Source: Henriciella marina (GTDB lineage Bacteria > Pseudomonadota > Alphaproteobacteria > Caulobacterales > Hyphomonadaceae). Taken from it: DNA of 64,000 nucleotides. Of the stretch, positions 27,553-35,257 are shown piece after piece. Below the pieces are notes generated by a model, which had not been told where the DNA came from, made no database searches, and saw only the letters and a list, made by a program, of their open reading frames with translations. Position numbers and translations under genes: made by a program. The DNA lies in assembly GCF_027213945.1 (NCBI RefSeq), contig NZ_JAPWGW010000001.1:186001-250000 (forward strand), given 5' to 3'. Numbering within the stretch: position 1 is the first letter of the stretch; every line of letters begins with the position of its first letter.

Positions 27553-28629
27553 ATGACCGGGCCAAAGCCACTTTCGAACATTCTAGCGATTACGCCTTAC
27601 AAGGGCGGCCAGAAGCTCGACCATGGCTGGAAATTGTCCTCAAACGAGAATCCGCTTGGCTGCAGTGACAAGGCTGTCGAGGCCCTCACCAAGGCGGCGC
27701 AGCACCTAGAGCTCTATCCGGACGGCTCAGCCTTCGCGCTCCGTCAGGCCATCGGTGCGAAATTCGATATCAACCCGGACTGCATTGTTTGCGGTGCAGG
27801 CTCCGATGAGATCTTCCAGCTCCTCGGCCGCGCCTATCTCCAGCCGGGGGATGAAGTCCTGCAATCTGCCCACGGCTTCTTGGTCTACAGCCTCGTGGCA
27901 CAACAAGCCGGCGCCAAGCTTGTCAGCGCGCCTGAGAAGGACCTGCGCACGGATGTCGATGCCATGCTCGAGCGCGTGACGGACAAAACGAAGATCGTCT
28001 TCCTTGCAAACCCGAACAATCCAACCGGCAGCTATATCCCCTATAGCGAAGTCAAACGCCTGCAGGCCGGCTTGCGCGAAGACATCCTTCTGGTCCTCGA
28101 CGGCGCCTATGCCGAATACGTCCAGCAGGACGATTATGATGACGGCATGGATATGGCGCGCGACTATTCGAACGTGCTGGTCACGCGCACCTTCTCCAAG
28201 ATACATGGCTTGGCCGGCCTTCGCCTTGGCTGGGCCTATGGCCCGGAAAGCATCATTGATGCCGTCCACCGCGTACGTGGGCCATTCAATGTGACCTCGG
28301 TCGCGCAGGCCGCCTGTCTCGCCGCGCTCAATGATGACGCCTTCGTGGCGAAGTCGGTTGAGCACAATAACAGCGAACTGGACCGGCTGAAGCCGGCTCT
28401 CGAAGAGATGGGCTTCAAGGTTTTCCCGAGCGTTGCAAACTTCCTCCTGATCGATTTCGGCAGCGAGATGCGCGCTGAGGAAGCCGATATCTTCCTGCGC
28501 TCAAAAGGCATCGTCATTCGCGACATGAGAGCCTACGGCCTGCCGCACTGCATGCGTCTGTCTATTGGTACCAAGGAAGCCAATGATGACGTGCTCGCCG
28601 CCTTTAACGACCTCGCGAAGGGCAGTTAG
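27553..28629 (+). CDS. hisC: Histidinol-phosphate/aromatic aminotransferase
   Basis: The 358-residue class I/II PLP aminotransferase has 'KLSSNENPLGCSDKAVEAL', 'VCGAGSDEIFQLLGRAY', 'FLANPNNPTGSYIP' (Asn binds PLP), 'LVLDGAYAEYV' and the Schiff-base Lys in 'TRTFSKIHGLAGLRLGWAYG'. It starts at ATG 27553 after GGGAG. It is 3 bases upstream of the arogenate/prephenate dehydrogenase gene; that pairing suggests it serves tyrosine/phenylalanine synthesis, perhaps besides histidine. Confidence 0.92.
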   Translation: MTGPKPLSNILAITPYKGGQKLDHGWKLSSNENPLGCSDKAVEALTKAAQHLELYPDGSAFALRQAIGAKFDINPDCIVCGAGSDEIFQLLGRAYLQPGDEVLQSAHGFLVYSLVAQQAGAKLVSAPEKDLRTDVDAMLERVTDKTKIVFLANPNNPTGSYIPYSEVKRLQAGLREDILLVLDGAYAEYVQQDDYDDGMDMARDYSNVLVTRTFSKIHGLAGLRLGWAYGPESIIDAVHRVRGPFNVTSVAQAACLAALNDDAFVAKSVEHNNSELDRLKPALEEMGFKVFPSVANFLLIDFGSEMRAEEADIFLRSKGIVIRDMRAYGLPHCMRLSIGTKEANDDVLAAFNDLAKGS

Positions 28630-28632
28630 GCG

Positions 28633-29571
28633 ATGATCAAACCCGTTTTTGACCGGATTGCCATTATCGGGGCCGGGCTGATCGGGTCTTCGATCGCTCT
28701 CGCTGCCCGCGAAAATGGCGCGGCTGGCAAGATTGCGATCTACGATGCTGACGAAGACGTGCGTCGCCGCGCAGGACAGCTTGGTCTGGGTGAGGTCTGC
28801 GAAACGGCAGCCATTGCGTGCGCTGACGCGGACTGCGTCATTCTTTGCGTTCCGGTTGGCGCAATCGAGGCCGCCTGCGAGGGGCTTGCCTCGTCGATGA
28901 AGCCGGGCGCCATCTTGAGTGATGTTGGTTCCGTAAAGGAAAAGGCGCTCGCGGCCATGCAGGCGCATTGCCCTGAAGGCGTGCACCTCATTCCCGGCCA
29001 CCCGATCGCAGGCACTGAAAAGTCAGGCCCGGAAGCCGGTTTCTCGACGCTCTTCCGGGATGCCTGGTACATCCTGACGCCCCTGCCCCAGCAGGAAGAA
29101 GCCTACAACTCCGCGCTCGACCGTCTGGCGGCCTTCTGGGAAATGCTCGGCTCAAAGGTAGAGATCATGGAGGCAGGCCGCCATGACCGCGTCCTCGCCA
29201 TTACGTCTCACCTGCCCCACCTGATTGCCTACAATATCGTCTCGACCGCCTATGACATGGAAAGCGTCGGCGAAGGCGACGTGGTGAAATATTCAGCCGG
29301 CGGCTTCCGCGATTTCACGCGGATCGCTGCGTCCGACCCGACCATGTGGCGCGACGTCTTCCTGAACAATCGCGAGGCCGTGCTAGAAACGCTGGGCCGC
29401 TTCAGCGAAGATCTCGCCGCCCTGCAGCGCGCTATCCGATGGGGTGATGGCGAAACACTGATGAAGGAATTCGAGCGCGCGCGCGGCATCCGCAAGGCCA
29501 TCATCGATGCTGGGCAAGACACATCCGACGTCAATTTCGGTCGGAACGTTTCGGGCAAGCCGAAGAACTGA
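28633..29571 (+). CDS. tyrC: Prephenate/cyclohexadienyl (arogenate) dehydrogenase
   Basis: The 312-residue enzyme has an NAD fold 'RIAIIGAGLIGSSIALAAREN' (about 8-28) and TyrA-family motifs 'ILSDVGSVKEKAL', 'IPGHPIAGTEKSGPEAG' with catalytic His, and 'ITSHLPHLIAYNIV'. It makes 4-hydroxyphenylpyruvate or tyrosine. Together with hisC it forms the two-gene unit hisC-tyrC. A chorismate mutase, its pathway partner, lies in the ffh cluster at 48 kb. Confidence 0.92.
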   Translation: MIKPVFDRIAIIGAGLIGSSIALAARENGAAGKIAIYDADEDVRRRAGQLGLGEVCETAAIACADADCVILCVPVGAIEAACEGLASSMKPGAILSDVGSVKEKALAAMQAHCPEGVHLIPGHPIAGTEKSGPEAGFSTLFRDAWYILTPLPQQEEAYNSALDRLAAFWEMLGSKVEIMEAGRHDRVLAITSHLPHLIAYNIVSTAYDMESVGEGDVVKYSAGGFRDFTRIAASDPTMWRDVFLNNREAVLETLGRFSEDLAALQRAIRWGDGETLMKEFERARGIRKAIIDAGQDTSDVNFGRNVSGKPKN

Positions 29572-29624
29572 AGGCGCAGTACGCATCGGGGAACTTTCCG
29601 GCTCCGGGGCGTTCATTCTGTCAG

Positions 29625-29646
29625 GGGGCCACGCTAGACTGGCCCC
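29625..29646 (+). terminator. Hairpin after tyrC
   Basis: A 7-bp GC stem, 29625-29631 with 29640-29646, sits in the 94-bp gap between tyrC and the next lipoprotein gene. No clear T-run, so terminator function is uncertain. Confidence 0.35.
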
Positions 29647-29665
29647 GTGAAAGGCAGGACCTCAC

Positions 29666-30148
29666 ATGAAAAAGACCTATCTTGCAGCCGGTATCGCTGC
29701 GTTCTTTCTCGGTGCGTGCACCACGGCGCAGCCTTATGGGCCAGCCACATCAGCCAGCGCTCAAGGCTTCACCGTCCAGCCGATTGAGTCGGACCGTTAC
29801 CGCGTCAGTTACACGGCCCTATCGCCTCAAGACGCGCGCAGCTATGTGCTGCGCCGCGCAGCCGAAGTGACGCTGGAGAACAATGCCGACTGGTTCCGCA
29901 TTGTCGGCGGCTATATCGATACTGACGAGAGTAGTCGCTCACGCTCATCACTTTCCATTGGCGGCAGTAGTTCATCTGGCCGCTATGGCTCCGGCGTCGG
30001 TGTGGGTGTTGGGATCGGCGTACCGCTCGGTGGCTCAAGCGCCAGAACAACCGAAAGCATTGAGATACTTGTCGGCCGAGGGCCGCGCCCGGATACGCCG
30101 CAGGCCTATGATGCGCGCTCCGTTCTGGAGAATACGCCAATCCAATAG
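29666..30148 (+). CDS. CC0125/CC1285-family lipoprotein
   Basis: The 160-residue protein has a lipobox (LGAC, about 15-18). The core 'YRVSYTALSPQDARSYVLRRAAEVTLENNADWFRIV' matches the family named after Caulobacter CC0125/CC1285. After it comes a Ser/Gly-rich low-complexity stretch 'GSGVGVGVGIGVPLGGSS' (about 108-125) and a short conserved end. Function unknown; an envelope role is assumed from the anchor. Confidence 0.85.
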   Translation: MKKTYLAAGIAAFFLGACTTAQPYGPATSASAQGFTVQPIESDRYRVSYTALSPQDARSYVLRRAAEVTLENNADWFRIVGGYIDTDESSRSRSSLSIGGSSSSGRYGSGVGVGVGIGVPLGGSSARTTESIEILVGRGPRPDTPQAYDARSVLENTPIQ

Positions 30149-30163
30149 TGATTGACGGCCCTT

Positions 30164-30880
30164 TTAGGGCTCGATGGTCTCTCCCTGCCAGTCAAGAACC
30201 TTTCCGGTATCGGAGGGGGTAAGCTTCTCGATCACATCGAGCAAGTAATCTGCAGACTGTTGCGGGGTGAACAGTTTTTCGTCGGGCACATTTCCCTGAA
30301 ACGGCTTTGAAAGTCCGGTGTCCACCGTGCCCGGGTGAAGGCCGACGCAAATGCTTTCCTCTGACTTGCGAGTCCACTCAATGGCGAAGTTGCGGATCAG
30401 CATGTTGAGCGCAGCTTTCGAGGCGCGGTACGCATGCCAGCCGCCAAAGCCATTGTCGCCAATAGACCCGACCCGCGCCGACAACGCCGCAAAGACAGCC
30501 CGCTCGCCGCGCGGCATCAAGGGCAGGAAGTGCTTTGCAACAAGACCCGGACCAAACGTGTTGAGGCGAAAGACGCGTTCATACGCGTCCATCGACTGAT
30601 GGCGCCAGCTCTTCTCCGGCTGCAGCGTCTCACCATCAGAGAGGATGCCTGCCGCGATGATACAAAGCTCGACCGGCCCATCCTCTTTCACACGCGTAGC
30701 GGCCGCTTCGATACTCTCTTCATTCACAATATCGATCTTGCCAGGCGTCACGCCTTTCGGCCACTCACCGCCGCCAGAACGTGACAAGGCGTGGATATTG
30801 TTAAACCCGCCACGCGCATGCAGCTCTTCAACCAGCGCGCGGCCGATACCGCCGGTGGCTCCAATGATGACAGCTGACAT
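30164..30880 (-). CDS. SDR-family (C-factor-like) oxidoreductase
   Basis: The 238-residue protein starts 'MSAVIIGATGGIGRALVEEL' (cofactor Gly-rich loop), has 'IIAAGIL' in place of NNAG, and catalytic 'AALSARVGSIGDNGFGGWHAYRASKAALNML' (Ser, Tyr, Lys). 'GLHPGTVDTGLSKPFQGNVP' is typical of the C-factor/CsgA-like SDR group. Substrate unknown. It ends 16 bases from the convergent lipoprotein gene. Confidence 0.87.
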   Translation of the reverse strand: MSAVIIGATGGIGRALVEELHARGGFNNIHALSRSGGGEWPKGVTPGKIDIVNEESIEAAATRVKEDGPVELCIIAAGILSDGETLQPEKSWRHQSMDAYERVFRLNTFGPGLVAKHFLPLMPRGERAVFAALSARVGSIGDNGFGGWHAYRASKAALNMLIRNFAIEWTRKSEESICVGLHPGTVDTGLSKPFQGNVPDEKLFTPQQSADYLLDVIEKLTPSDTGKVLDWQGETIEP

Positions 30881-31110
30881 GTGCGGCTCCCTTCTGACTT
30901 GGATGAGAGCTAGGCCATGCAGCGCGTGAGGAAATGGGAACTGAGGTCGCAGCCTCTGACGCCGTGTTGGGGCTGGCCTCGCAGCCAGGAGCCCGGCTCA
31001 TGTGAGGCGCGCAGCGCCGATACGGAGCCAATCAGACAAGCCCCTGCCGGGGCATTCATTTCGTATACAAGTCAGCCGGATCGGCGGCTACCGCCGCATT
31101 CTTCGCCTTA

Positions 31111-31131
31111 AATCGATCCACTGGATCGATT
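31111..31131. terminator. Hairpin beyond the split tRNA 3' half
   Basis: A perfect 10-bp inverted repeat (31111-31120 with 31122-31131, one central base) lies 25 bases beyond the CCA end of the tRNA-Leu 3' half, in the place expected for that gene's original terminator. A second short hairpin (31040-31053, GCCCC/GGGGC) lies further on. No strong T-run. Confidence 0.4.
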
Positions 31132-31156
31132 GATCGCTGACGCGACCGGCTGCGAC

Positions 31157-31211
31157 TGGTGCCCCGGGCCGGACTTGAACCGGCACTCTGTTGCCAGAAA
31201 CGGATTTTGAA
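31157..31211 (-). pseudogene. tRNA-Leu(CAA), 3' half of a gene split by insertion
   Basis: From 31211 to 31157 the minus strand reads the loop TTCAAAA, the 3' anticodon stem TCCGT, a variable arm (TCTG-GCAA-CAGA), a T-arm GCCGGTTCAAGTCCGGC, acceptor CCGGGGC, A and CCA. The matching 5' part is missing here and found at 41580-41611. The anticodon stem ACGGA/TCCGT and acceptor GCCCCGG/CCGGGGC pair perfectly only when the two distant pieces are joined. This fragment has no promoter of its own and marks the left end of the inserted element. Confidence 0.93.
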
Positions 31212-31222
31212 GGCGTTCTTAA

Positions 31223-31310
31223 TGGTGCAGCCGGAGAGACTCGAACTCTCACTTTCTCAACGAAAACAGGATTTTGAGTCCCGCGTGTCTACCAATTCCA
31301 CCACGGCTGC
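31223..31310 (-). tRNA. tRNA-Leu(CAA), complete, carried by the element
   Basis: 88 nt with encoded CCA. Acceptor GCAGCCG (31310-31304) pairs with CGGCTGC. Anticodon stem CGGGA/TCCTG (one G-U) encloses CTCAAAA, anticodon CAA. A long variable arm and T-arm GAGAGTTCGAGTCTCTC follow. It differs in sequence from the split host gene but has the same anticodon, and lies only 11 bases inside the left junction. It would supply the UUG-reading tRNA that the insertion destroyed. Confidence 0.95.
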
Positions 31311-31327
31311 GTGTCACAACGGTGGGC

Positions 31328-31356
31328 TATATGACACGAGGTTTGGCACGTGTCAC
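31328..31356 (-). promoter_or_regulatory. Putative promoter of the element's tRNA-Leu
   Basis: On the minus strand GTGACA (31356-31351) and CATATA (31333-31328) are separated by 17 bp, close to the -35/-10 consensus, with the -10 ending 17 bases before the mature tRNA. This would make the element's tRNA independent of host transcription. Confidence 0.5.
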
Positions 31357-31554
31357 GCGACGGCTTCATCACAACCACAACTGGTTCGCTTATAGAAACG
31401 TTAACGCTAAAGCTGGTCCCGAAGACAGCCCTCGGAAGTACTTTGGACCGCCATGCAGGGCATTCTTGCTGATGCAATCAAGGCACCCTTGTATCGCTCA
31501 CCAGACTGCGGCATCCACTTGAACCTGTAATTGCTTCGGGAGGGCAAGCTAATC

Positions 31555-33570
31555 ATGCAAGCGTCTGAGAACGTCAAATCACTTTCGTCCTTCGCCTGGT
31601 CGATCGCAGAGATACTCAGGGGCGACTTCAAGCAATCCGAGTATGGCAACGTCATCCTGCCCTTCATCGTGCTGCGGCGTCTCGACTGTATCCTGGAAGC
31701 TTCCAAAGCTAATGTCCTGGAAGCGAGCGATGCGCTGCCGGATGGCGTGGATGACCTCACCCGTGACATGATGCTCTTCGATGCCGTGGGCGATGGTATC
31801 AAGGTCTACAACCTCTCGGCGCTGACACTCGACAAGATGCGCAACCAGGAGCCGGGACAGCTCTACGACAACCTGATCAAGTATATCACGAGCTTCTCAT
31901 CCAACGTCCGGGACATCTTCATCGAGAAGTTTCTCTTCATCGATCATCTCAAACGCCTTCGCGACGGCAAGATCCTCTGGCCTGTCTTTGAGCGTTTCGT
32001 TCAGATCGATCTTCACAAGAGCGAAGTCAGCAATGTCGAGATGGGCTATCTCTTCGAGGAGCTGATCCGGCGCTTCTCGGAAATCTCCAATGAGACGGCT
32101 GGGGAGCACTTCACGCCGCGCGAAGTCATTCGCCTGATCGTCGATCTACTGGTGGCTCACGACGCTGACAGCCTGGTTGGGCGCGGCATCATCCGGCAAG
32201 TCTATGACCCAGCGGCGGGGACAGGTGGCATGCTGGCGCTGGCCGAGGAAGCGCTCGCCAATCTCAACAGCGACATACGCGTCGAACTCTTCGGACAGGA
32301 ACTGAACCCGCAGTCTTTCGCGGTTTGTCGGTCTGACATGCTCGTGACAGGCCACGACCCCGAGCAGATCGCTTTTGGCAACACGCTCACCGAAGACGCC
32401 CATAAGGGCAAACGCTTTCACTACATGCTCAGCAATCCGCCCTATGGCGTGGACTGGAAGAAGTACAAGGATCCGATCGTCGAAGAAGCAGGCGAGCTTG
32501 GCGTCGATGGACGTTTCGGCGCTGGACTGCCCCGTGTATCAGACGGACAGCTTCTCTTCCTGCAGCATATGATCTCGAAGATGCGCCATGACAGTGCAGG
32601 CTCTCGCATCGGTATCGTCATGAATGGCTCACCGCTATTTACCGGCGGTGCCGGGTCGGGTGAAAGCGAGATCCGCCGGTGGATGCTGGAGAATGACTGG
32701 GTTGAGGCAATCATCGCGCTGCCGACAGACCTCTTCTACAATACAGGCATCCAGACCTATGTGTGGATCCTCACTAATCGCAAGGAACCAGCGCGCCGGG
32801 GCAAGGCCCAGCTGATCGACGCGAGCGGTGAGCGCTTCTGGTCCTCCATGCGCAAGTCCCTCGGCTCAAAGCGCCGGGAGATCCCTGAGGCCGCGCGCAA
32901 CGAGATCTTGCAGATCTATGCAGACTTTGAGCATGCGGACCCGAACGTCTCGAAGGTCTTCGCAACGACCGAGTTTGGCTATCGAGAAGTGCGCGTTGAG
33001 CGCCCCCTGCGCCTTCGCTTCGAAGTGACAGAGGAGCGCCTTGAAACGCTGAAAGAAGAAAAAGCCTTCGCAAAGCTGAATGGCGCTGATCAGGAGGCGA
33101 TCTTGGTGGCGCTCGGGAAGTGGCCCGCTGGCAAGTCCTGGATGGACCGTGAGCGGTTTCTCGACGATCTGGACACTCTCGCCAAAGCGGAGAAACTTTC
33201 CCTCAAAGCGCCGATCAAGAAAGCCATCGGGTCAGCCCTAGGTGAGCAGGATGAAAGCGCTGAAATTTGCATGGACGCCAAAGGCCAGCCGGAAGCTGAT
33301 ACGTCACTTAGAGATCACGAGTTGGTGCCGCCAGGCGAGCGCTGGCAGGACTACATCGCCCGCGAAGTAACACCCTTCGTTGCGGATGCCTGGGTTGATG
33401 AAGGCTATACGGACGCGCAGGACGGTGAAGTCGGGAGGGTCGGCTATGAGATCAGCTTTAATCGCTACTTTTACAAGTACGTGCCACCTCGTCCCCTTAC
33501 TGAGATCGATACGGAGTTGAAAGCGCTGGAGGCCGAGATTGCGGGGCTGCTACAAGAGGTGGTGGATTGA
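31555..33570 (+). CDS. hsdM: Type I restriction-modification DNA methyltransferase subunit (M)
   Basis: The 671-residue N6-adenine methyltransferase has an N-terminal HsdM helical domain (about 1-150). The SAM motif 'VYDPAAGTGGMLALAEEAL' is at about 218-236, and the catalytic motif IV SNPPYGVDW at about 295-303. 'FIVLRRLDCILE' and 'ALPTDLFYNTGIQTYVWIL' are also typical. The C-terminal 200 residues are an extended helical part, making it longer than EcoKI-type HsdM. ATG 31555 follows GGGAGG. It overlaps hsdS by four bases. Confidence 0.95.
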   Translation: MQASENVKSLSSFAWSIAEILRGDFKQSEYGNVILPFIVLRRLDCILEASKANVLEASDALPDGVDDLTRDMMLFDAVGDGIKVYNLSALTLDKMRNQEPGQLYDNLIKYITSFSSNVRDIFIEKFLFIDHLKRLRDGKILWPVFERFVQIDLHKSEVSNVEMGYLFEELIRRFSEISNETAGEHFTPREVIRLIVDLLVAHDADSLVGRGIIRQVYDPAAGTGGMLALAEEALANLNSDIRVELFGQELNPQSFAVCRSDMLVTGHDPEQIAFGNTLTEDAHKGKRFHYMLSNPPYGVDWKKYKDPIVEEAGELGVDGRFGAGLPRVSDGQLLFLQHMISKMRHDSAGSRIGIVMNGSPLFTGGAGSGESEIRRWMLENDWVEAIIALPTDLFYNTGIQTYVWILTNRKEPARRGKAQLIDASGERFWSSMRKSLGSKRREIPEAARNEILQIYADFEHADPNVSKVFATTEFGYREVRVERPLRLRFEVTEERLETLKEEKAFAKLNGADQEAILVALGKWPAGKSWMDRERFLDDLDTLAKAEKLSLKAPIKKAIGSALGEQDESAEICMDAKGQPEADTSLRDHELVPPGERWQDYIAREVTPFVADAWVDEGYTDAQDGEVGRVGYEISFNRYFYKYVPPRPLTEIDTELKALEAEIAGLLQEVVD

Positions 33571-34883
33571 CCGACATCATGACACTCGCCAGTCGGCCAG
33601 ACTGGAAACTCTATCGCCTTGGACAACTCTTCCGCGAACGAAAGGAAAAAGGCAGCGACAAGGACTTCCCGCCTCTTTCCGTCACAATGGGCGGCATCGT
33701 TCCACAACTCGAAACTGCCGCAAAGACTGACGACGGCGACAACAGAAAGCTGGTTCGCGTCGGAGACTATGTAATCAACAGCCGGTCTGACCGAAAAGGG
33801 TCGGGTGGCATCTCGGATCATGAAGGCTCAGTCTCGCTGATCAGTATCGTGCTTGAACCCCGCAACATTGATCCACGCTTTGCCCATCATCTTCTCCGCT
33901 CTCGGGCTTTCCAAGAAGAGTTCTACCGTTGGGGCCATGGCATTGTGGCTGATCTCTGGACGACCCGTTATGGCGACATGAAGAACATCCGCTTGCGTGT
34001 CCCCGACCTCGACACCCAACGCCAGATTGCCGACTTTCTGGACCGTGAGACCGCAAGAATAGACCTGCTGATTGAGAAGAAGCGGCGTTTTCTAGAAGTT
34101 CTAGCTCAGAAATGGGCGGCAACCGTGACGTTCAAGCTTGCGAATGGTTTGAACCCTGGTGCGCCAAAGATCCACTCAGGCGTTTCATGGATCGGAGAAA
34201 TACCCAAGCACTGGCGCGTTACCAAACTGGGTCACATCGGACGAAGCGCGAACGGCATCAATATTGGTGGAGACGCCTTCGGTAGCGGTTTTCCTTTCGT
34301 CAGTTACGGCGATGTGTATCGGAACCCAGAACTTCCTCTGAATGTGGCGGGACTTGTCCAATCATCCGCCGAAGATAGAGCGCGCTACACCCTGAAAGCA
34401 GGTGACGTTCTGTTCACTCGAACCTCGGAGACCATTGACGAAATCGGTTTCTCTAGCGTGTGCACTGAAGACATTCCTGAAGCTGTGTTCGCGGGCTTCT
34501 TGATCCGCTTCAGACCGATAAAAAGCAAGTTGCTGCCCTCCTTTTCGAAGTTCCTATTCAGAAACGAACAACTGCGCGCGTTCTTCTCCAAAGAGATGAT
34601 GATCGTGACACGTGCCTCGCTAAGTCAGGGACTGTTACAGCGAATGCCTGTGGTGCTGCCGCCCATCGAAGAGCAAGAAGAAATCGCGCAGCACCTTCAG
34701 AAAGCAGAAGATACGTTCTTGGCTGTGTCGGAGCATACGAACACCTCCATCAACTGCCTCAAAGAATACCGCTCTGCTCTGATCACCGCCGCTGTTACGG
34801 GTCAGATCGACGTTCAAACCTACGCCAGATCCGGCATGGCCGACTGCCGCCTCGAGACCATCCAAGAGGAGACGGAAGCATAA
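33567..34883 (+). CDS. hsdS: Type I restriction-modification specificity subunit (S)
   Basis: The 438-residue protein has two target-recognition domains. TRD1 covers about 10-150 and ends in the central conserved helix 'DTQRQIADFLDRETARIDLLIEKKRRFLEVL'. TRD2 starts 'SGVSWIGEIPKHWRVTKL' (about 203-220) and ends 'LPPIEEQEEIAQHLQKAEDTF'. Together they define the bipartite DNA site. TTG 33567 overlaps the hsdM stop with good ribosome-site spacing (AGAGGT); ATG 33579 is the alternative. Confidence 0.94.
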   Translation: MTDIMTLASRPDWKLYRLGQLFRERKEKGSDKDFPPLSVTMGGIVPQLETAAKTDDGDNRKLVRVGDYVINSRSDRKGSGGISDHEGSVSLISIVLEPRNIDPRFAHHLLRSRAFQEEFYRWGHGIVADLWTTRYGDMKNIRLRVPDLDTQRQIADFLDRETARIDLLIEKKRRFLEVLAQKWAATVTFKLANGLNPGAPKIHSGVSWIGEIPKHWRVTKLGHIGRSANGINIGGDAFGSGFPFVSYGDVYRNPELPLNVAGLVQSSAEDRARYTLKAGDVLFTRTSETIDEIGFSSVCTEDIPEAVFAGFLIRFRPIKSKLLPSFSKFLFRNEQLRAFFSKEMMIVTRASLSQGLLQRMPVVLPPIEEQEEIAQHLQKAEDTFLAVSEHTNTSINCLKEYRSALITAAVTGQIDVQTYARSGMADCRLETIQEETEA

Positions 34884-35230
34884 TGGCGCGTAGACTCAAA
34901 ACTGATAACGAGATCGATGCTTTCATCGAAAAAGTCACCACTGAGGCCAACCACCACGCTCTCAATGTGAATAGGGTTATCCAGCCGCTTTCCGAAGAGG
35001 TCAGGGAGCGGCTGGACCTCAAGAGTGATAAGGTTGAAGTCTACGAACGCGAGGGTCGGATCGCGCGCACTTGTTGGGTCGTCATTGATGGTTCGCGTTA
35101 TGTGTTCTCGTACAATTACAACAATGAGCAAATCGATTTGCGGGAACGCAGCCTTCGAGGTCAGGTCCTTTCCAGCTTTGAAAACAGCACCAGTCGCCAG
35201 ACCATTCGCAAGGCGGTCGCTGGACTATGA
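34883..35230 (+). CDS. Unknown 115-residue protein inside the R-M operon
   Basis: The small protein starts MARRLKTDNEIDAFIEKVTTE, has a helical N-terminal half with 'NRVIQPLSEEVRERLDL' and a beta-rich C-terminal half 'RTCWVVIDGSRYVFSYNYNNEQIDLRE'. Its ATG overlaps the hsdS stop (TAATG), so it is translated with the R-M operon and is probably functional with it. I do not recognise the family. A modulator or antirestriction-like role is possible but unproven. Confidence 0.7.
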   Translation: MARRLKTDNEIDAFIEKVTTEANHHALNVNRVIQPLSEEVRERLDLKSDKVEVYEREGRIARTCWVVIDGSRYVFSYNYNNEQIDLRERSLRGQVLSSFENSTSRQTIRKAVAGL

Positions 35231-35257
35231 CCTATATTATCGCGGGCAGAACGTCCC

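Noticed and set aside
31157-31211. Interpretation as a lone decayed tRNA pseudogene
   Set aside because: The exact missing 5' half exists at 41580-41611 with perfect stem complementarity, so it is a split gene.
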